Of a stretch of 8,531 bases of DNA, positions 5,897 to 8,531 are shown piece by piece; position 1 is the stretch's first letter, and the number at the start of each line of letters is the position of its first letter. The position numbers and the translations under genes were made by a program. This DNA is from an uncultured Lachnoclostridium sp. Lineage in GTDB: Bacteria; Bacillota; Clostridia; Lachnospirales; Lachnospiraceae. Below the pieces are notes generated by a model. That model was not told the origin of the DNA and ran no database searches. It saw only the letters and a list, made by a program, of their open reading frames with translations. Location of the stretch: positions 1 through 8,531 of the forward strand of contig CATZVV010000064.1 in assembly GCA_958425285.1 (NCBI GenBank). Direction: 5' to 3'.

Positions 5897-7519
5897 ATGA
5901 AAAACGTAGCTGCCTACTGCCGTGTTTCTACCGATAAGGCAGATCAAAATAACTCTTTTGAAAATCAAAGAAATTATTTTGAACAGTATATCAATCAGAA
6001 TCCAGAATGGTCCTTATATGAAATCTATACAGATGATGGAATCTCAGGTACAAGTACAAAAAAAAGAAGCGGCTTTAACCGTATGATTCAGGATGCCAGG
6101 GAACGTAAATTCAAACTAATTTTAACCAAAGAGGTCAGCCGTTTTTCCCGTAATATTCTAGATACAATCCGTTATACAAGAGAATTAAAGGATTACGGAG
6201 TTACCGTTTTTTTTCTAAATGATGGAATTCATACTGCCGACCCGGATGCCGAGCTCAGACTCTCAATTATGGGCAGCATTGCACAAGAAGAAAGCCGTAA
6301 AACCAGTGAACGGGTACGCTGGGGCCAGCACCGCCAGATGGAAAAAGGAGTTGTTTTTGGCAGAAGCATGCTTGGTTATGATATAAAAAATGGTATTATG
6401 CACGTCAATCCAGAAGGTGCCAAATTGGTAAAACTGATTTATCACAAGTTTCTTGAAGAGCGAAAAGGTACCCGTATAATCGCCAGGGAACTTCGAGAAT
6501 CCGGCTATAAAACAATGACCGGAAATATGAATTGGAACAATTCTGTCATTTTAAAAATATTACATAATGAAAAATACTGCGGGGATCTAATCCAAAAAAA
6601 AACCTATACTCCCAATTACCTTACGCATGAGAAAAAATATAACTATGGGTGTGAAAAAAAAATTTATATTCCCAATCACCATGAAGCAATTATAGAACGT
6701 TCCGTTTGGGACCAAGTGCAAAAAGAATTGGCACGACGTCAATCCATACATCATTCACCATCTATATGCGGCACCCGTCATCCTCTGTCTGGGAAAATAA
6801 AATGCAGTGAGTGCCACTCTGCCTTCGTTGCAAGATATAAGAAACGGACAGATGGAAGCTACTCAAAAGCATGGCGGTGCCTGGAAGCCGTTCATAATGG
6901 AAAAAAGCACATTGATTCAAAGGGAAATACAATTGGCTGCAGCATCCATCACCAAATCAAGGAAGCTGTCTTTATGGAATTACTACAGAGGTCTGTACAG
7001 GAATTGGAAATTGACCGGAATTCCATTACAGAAAAGCTCTTAGATATTATTTCTCAAGTATCTTCCGCACAAATACCAATTACAAAGGAAAGCACGGGTA
7101 ATCTAGAGAACCGTATTGCTTCGCTAAAAAAACAGCAAAGCCGTTTGCTCTCCCTGTTCTTAGAGGACATTATAAAGAAATCACAACTCCGGCAAGTAAA
7201 TTTAATATTCGAAAAAGAAATCCATCAACTGGAAACAAAGCTGGACTGCATTCAAAAACAAAAGACCTCTCTTTCTCCACTCTTTGATATAAAGAATCAA
7301 ATCATTGGTTTACTGTCAGGTCAAAGACAATCTGACATTTTTTATTGCAGTCTTGTCAAACAAATTACCGTACTTCCAGATTATACAGTAAAAATTTATC
7401 TGGATCTGACTTCTGACACGCAAAATTATATCTTGCAAAAAAATCTGCTGTTTGTTTTATTACAAGACAAATTTCTGAATCAGTCGCAATATGAAGCATG
7501 TCTTGAGCAGCTAAAATAA
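5897..7519 (+). CDS. Large serine recombinase, SpoIVCA/skin-type candidate
   Basis: The 540-residue product is a site-specific recombinase of the large serine family, which cuts and rejoins DNA through a serine linkage. The resolvase catalytic domain (about 3-145) shows AAYCRVSTD with nucleophile Ser11 and Arg9, YTDDGISGTS (44-53), ILTKEVSRFSRN (75-86) and the helix motif IAQEESRKTSERV (128-140). A Recombinase domain follows (about 155-275, with GDLIQKK at 229-235). A zinc ribbon has CSEC (303-306), WRC (Cys328) and GCSI (Cys348), all four cysteines intact. A coiled-coil region spans about 400-460. AGGAG is 7 nt before this ATG; the in-frame ATG at 5837 lies upstream of the -10 box and has no ribosome site. 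It is divergent from the broken cotJC, 68 bp away, under a sigma-E-like promoter. Family is certain; the sporulation role is inferred from context. Confidence 0.93.
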   Translation: MKNVAAYCRVSTDKADQNNSFENQRNYFEQYINQNPEWSLYEIYTDDGISGTSTKKRSGFNRMIQDARERKFKLILTKEVSRFSRNILDTIRYTRELKDYGVTVFFLNDGIHTADPDAELRLSIMGSIAQEESRKTSERVRWGQHRQMEKGVVFGRSMLGYDIKNGIMHVNPEGAKLVKLIYHKFLEERKGTRIIARELRESGYKTMTGNMNWNNSVILKILHNEKYCGDLIQKKTYTPNYLTHEKKYNYGCEKKIYIPNHHEAIIERSVWDQVQKELARRQSIHHSPSICGTRHPLSGKIKCSECHSAFVARYKKRTDGSYSKAWRCLEAVHNGKKHIDSKGNTIGCSIHHQIKEAVFMELLQRSVQELEIDRNSITEKLLDIISQVSSAQIPITKESTGNLENRIASLKKQQSRLLSLFLEDIIKKSQLRQVNLIFEKEIHQLETKLDCIQKQKTSLSPLFDIKNQIIGLLSGQRQSDIFYCSLVKQITVLPDYTVKIYLDLTSDTQNYILQKNLLFVLLQDKFLNQSQYEACLEQLK

Positions 7520-7535
7520 TAATCCATTGAAACAA

Positions 7536-7587
7536 CCCCCATTCAAAACTCTGAAAGAATTTTGAATGGGGGCAGACTTATTTTTTT
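7536..7587. terminator. 13-bp hairpin terminator between recombinase and fucosidase genes
   Basis: A perfect stem CCCCCATTCAAAA (7536-7548) and TTTTGAATGGGGG (7560-7572) encloses an 11-nt loop. On the plus strand the T-run TTATTTTTTT (7578-7587) begins 5 nt after the stem, so the recombinase transcript probably ends here. On the minus strand the stem is followed by TTGTTT, enough for at least partial termination of the convergent fucosidase transcript. The rest of the 104-bp region to 7623 holds nothing else I can name. Confidence 0.75.
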
Positions 7588-7623
7588 AGCAATAATTAAC
7601 ATAACAATTCATTGCTTCTACTA

Positions 7624-8531
7624 TCATATATATTTTGCCTTTGATGAAATGCCGCTCTTTTTCAATAGCTTCTTGTATCTTTTCTTGCAGGATTTTGGCA
7701 TTTTTACCTTCATCTTTTTCGCAGTATTTCTAAACGCACTCTTTCCTACTGTTTTCAATTTTTTTGATTTTATAAGTACAGATTTTAACTTCTTACAGTT
7801 AGCAAAGGCTTTACTGCCAATTTTCTTTACATTTTTGCCAATTACAACCTTTGTCAGTGCCTTCTCGCCGGACAATGCATTTTTAGAAATGCTTGTTACC
7901 CGGTACGTTTTTTCGCCTTGCCTGATTGTATTCGGTACTACAACACTCTTTTTGTTTTCTTTTGATTTCTTATATTCTACAGTTGTAGATGATATGACTT
8001 TATAAGAAACTTTTCCCTTTGTAATCGTTGTGCCTACCTGAACGGCTTCATCCTCTGATGGTGTTTCATTCGGCTTTTGCGTAGTGCTCGGGTTCTGTGT
8101 CGCTACTGGCGTATCAGATGGCTTTGCTGAAGCAACCGGGGTTGCCGTTGGCAATGTTATGTGTTCAGCCAACATATAGGTAGAACCTTTTGTTGTTGGG
8201 AATGAAATCGTGTCTTCATCAATTATTTCAGGAGTAATATACTGCATTGCTGTTCTATCATATATCATTAAGTTGCTGATTCCGTTATACTTAATTTTGC
8301 ACTCGTTGCCACTATTCGAAGTAACATTAAACTCAGATACAACACCATCCTCCCAGTCCATATCCATAGCAAAATTGCCACGGGCTTTAATTCCACTTAC
8401 AGAGCCAGCTGCCCAATCAGACGGCAGTGCTGCCATCGGTTCAATATAATCGCCCTGACTCTGTAATAGCATCTCAGTCACTCCGGAAGTTGCACCAAAA
8501 TTACCGTCAATCTGATATGGAGCATGGGTAT
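7624..8531 (-). CDS. GH95-family alpha-L-fucosidase, C-terminal part, with Thr/Pro linker and BspA-like repeat tail
   Basis: The frame enters from the right edge already open; 301 residues are visible. The first, PYQIDGNFGATSGVTEMLLQSQ, matches the conserved QIDGNFG region near the end of the GH95 (alpha/alpha)6 barrel, followed by ALPSDWAAGSVSGIKARGNF and a beta domain typical of GH95 C-termini. These enzymes release L-fucose from host or plant glycans. A Thr/Pro/Ser linker (about 126-160) leads to a lysine-rich domain (about 163-301) with VGTTITKGKVSYKV and BspA-like leucine-rich repeats (VTSISKNALSG, VVIGKNVKKIGSKAFANCKKLKSVLI, TVGKSAF), ending in a PKSCKKRYKKLLKKSGI motif seen on secreted Lachnospiraceae proteins. 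The tail likely serves surface retention or carbohydrate/host binding (inference). The N-terminus and signal peptide are outside the window. The ATG or GTG codons inside the visible part are not starts. Confidence 0.88.
   Translation of the reverse strand, partial: THAPYQIDGNFGATSGVTEMLLQSQGDYIEPMAALPSDWAAGSVSGIKARGNFAMDMDWEDGVVSEFNVTSNSGNECKIKYNGISNLMIYDRTAMQYITPEIIDEDTISFPTTKGSTYMLAEHITLPTATPVASAKPSDTPVATQNPSTTQKPNETPSEDEAVQVGTTITKGKVSYKVISSTTVEYKKSKENKKSVVVPNTIRQGEKTYRVTSISKNALSGEKALTKVVIGKNVKKIGSKAFANCKKLKSVLIKSKKLKTVGKSAFRNTAKKMKVKMPKSCKKRYKKLLKKSGISSKAKYI

Larger units (their letters stand above)
5744..8531. mobile_element. Putative skin-like intervening element interrupting cotJC; right end not in window
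   Basis: The left boundary is placed at the palindrome centre, where cotJC similarity stops. The recombinase gene lies immediately inside, as in prophage-like elements that split sporulation genes, for example sigK with its skin element. Because cotJC reads leftward, its missing 5' part and cotJA/cotJB should lie to the right beyond the element. No second copy of the palindrome was found between 5897 and 8531, so the end is either outside the window or lost. Including the fucosidase gene in the span is only the consequence of not seeing a boundary. A short recombinase-only element (to about 7587) followed by a deletion, or an inversion, would also explain the view. Confidence 0.4.

Noticed and set aside
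7562..8005. A Phe-rich 147-residue plus-strand frame resembling a membrane protein.
   Set aside because: It is the antisense of the lysine-rich repeat tail of the fucosidase; Lys codons read backward as Phe/Leu. It has no ribosome binding site of its own.
1..8531. CRISPR arrays, tRNA or rRNA genes, riboswitches, classical insertion sequences.
   Set aside because: I saw no regularly spaced repeats, RNA gene signatures, T-box or riboswitch motifs, or DDE transposase.

Overview
The window looks like chromosome of a low-GC, spore-forming member of the Clostridia, most likely Lachnospiraceae. The reasons are a SecD-SecF fusion near recJ, a short Lachnospiraceae-style RecJ N-terminus, AGGAG-type ribosome binding sites, consensus sigma-A promoters, a spore-coat CotJC gene, and a secreted glycoside hydrolase ending in a lysine-rich BspA-like repeat tail. 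All identifications are from reading translations; no database search was run.

Left half (1-4709), housekeeping. The 5' two thirds of recJ (minus) leaves the window at base 1. It is divergent from prmA (plus); two near-consensus sigma-A promoters lie back to back between them. prmA converges on secDF (minus), with an elaborate nested hairpin terminator between. secDF has its own strong promoter. Clostridia often have secD-secF-recJ-apt-relA in one line; here prmA sits between secDF and recJ in the opposite direction.

Middle (4710-5318). A small lipoprotein gene (plus) ends at a strong 12-bp hairpin shared with the convergent cotJC fragment.

Right half (5319-8531), the interesting part. A CotJC/manganese-catalase reading frame (minus) has lost its N-terminal 50-60 residues, including the segment that carries the first metal-ligand glutamate in the family. 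Family similarity stops at a perfect 8-2-8 palindrome (5735-5752) with a CC centre, the architecture of a serine-recombinase crossover site. Just beyond lies a divergent large serine recombinase gene. It is preceded by an exact match to the Bacillus sigma-E -10 element (CATACAAT) at the right distance from its ribosome binding site. Together these suggest a skin-like intervening element in a spore-coat gene, excised in the mother cell during sporulation to restore cotJC. The other end of the element is not in the window. The last gene is the 3' part of a GH95-type alpha-L-fucosidase with a Thr/Pro linker and a BspA-like repeat tail, converging on the recombinase across a 13-bp hairpin. Whether it lies inside the element cannot be decided here.
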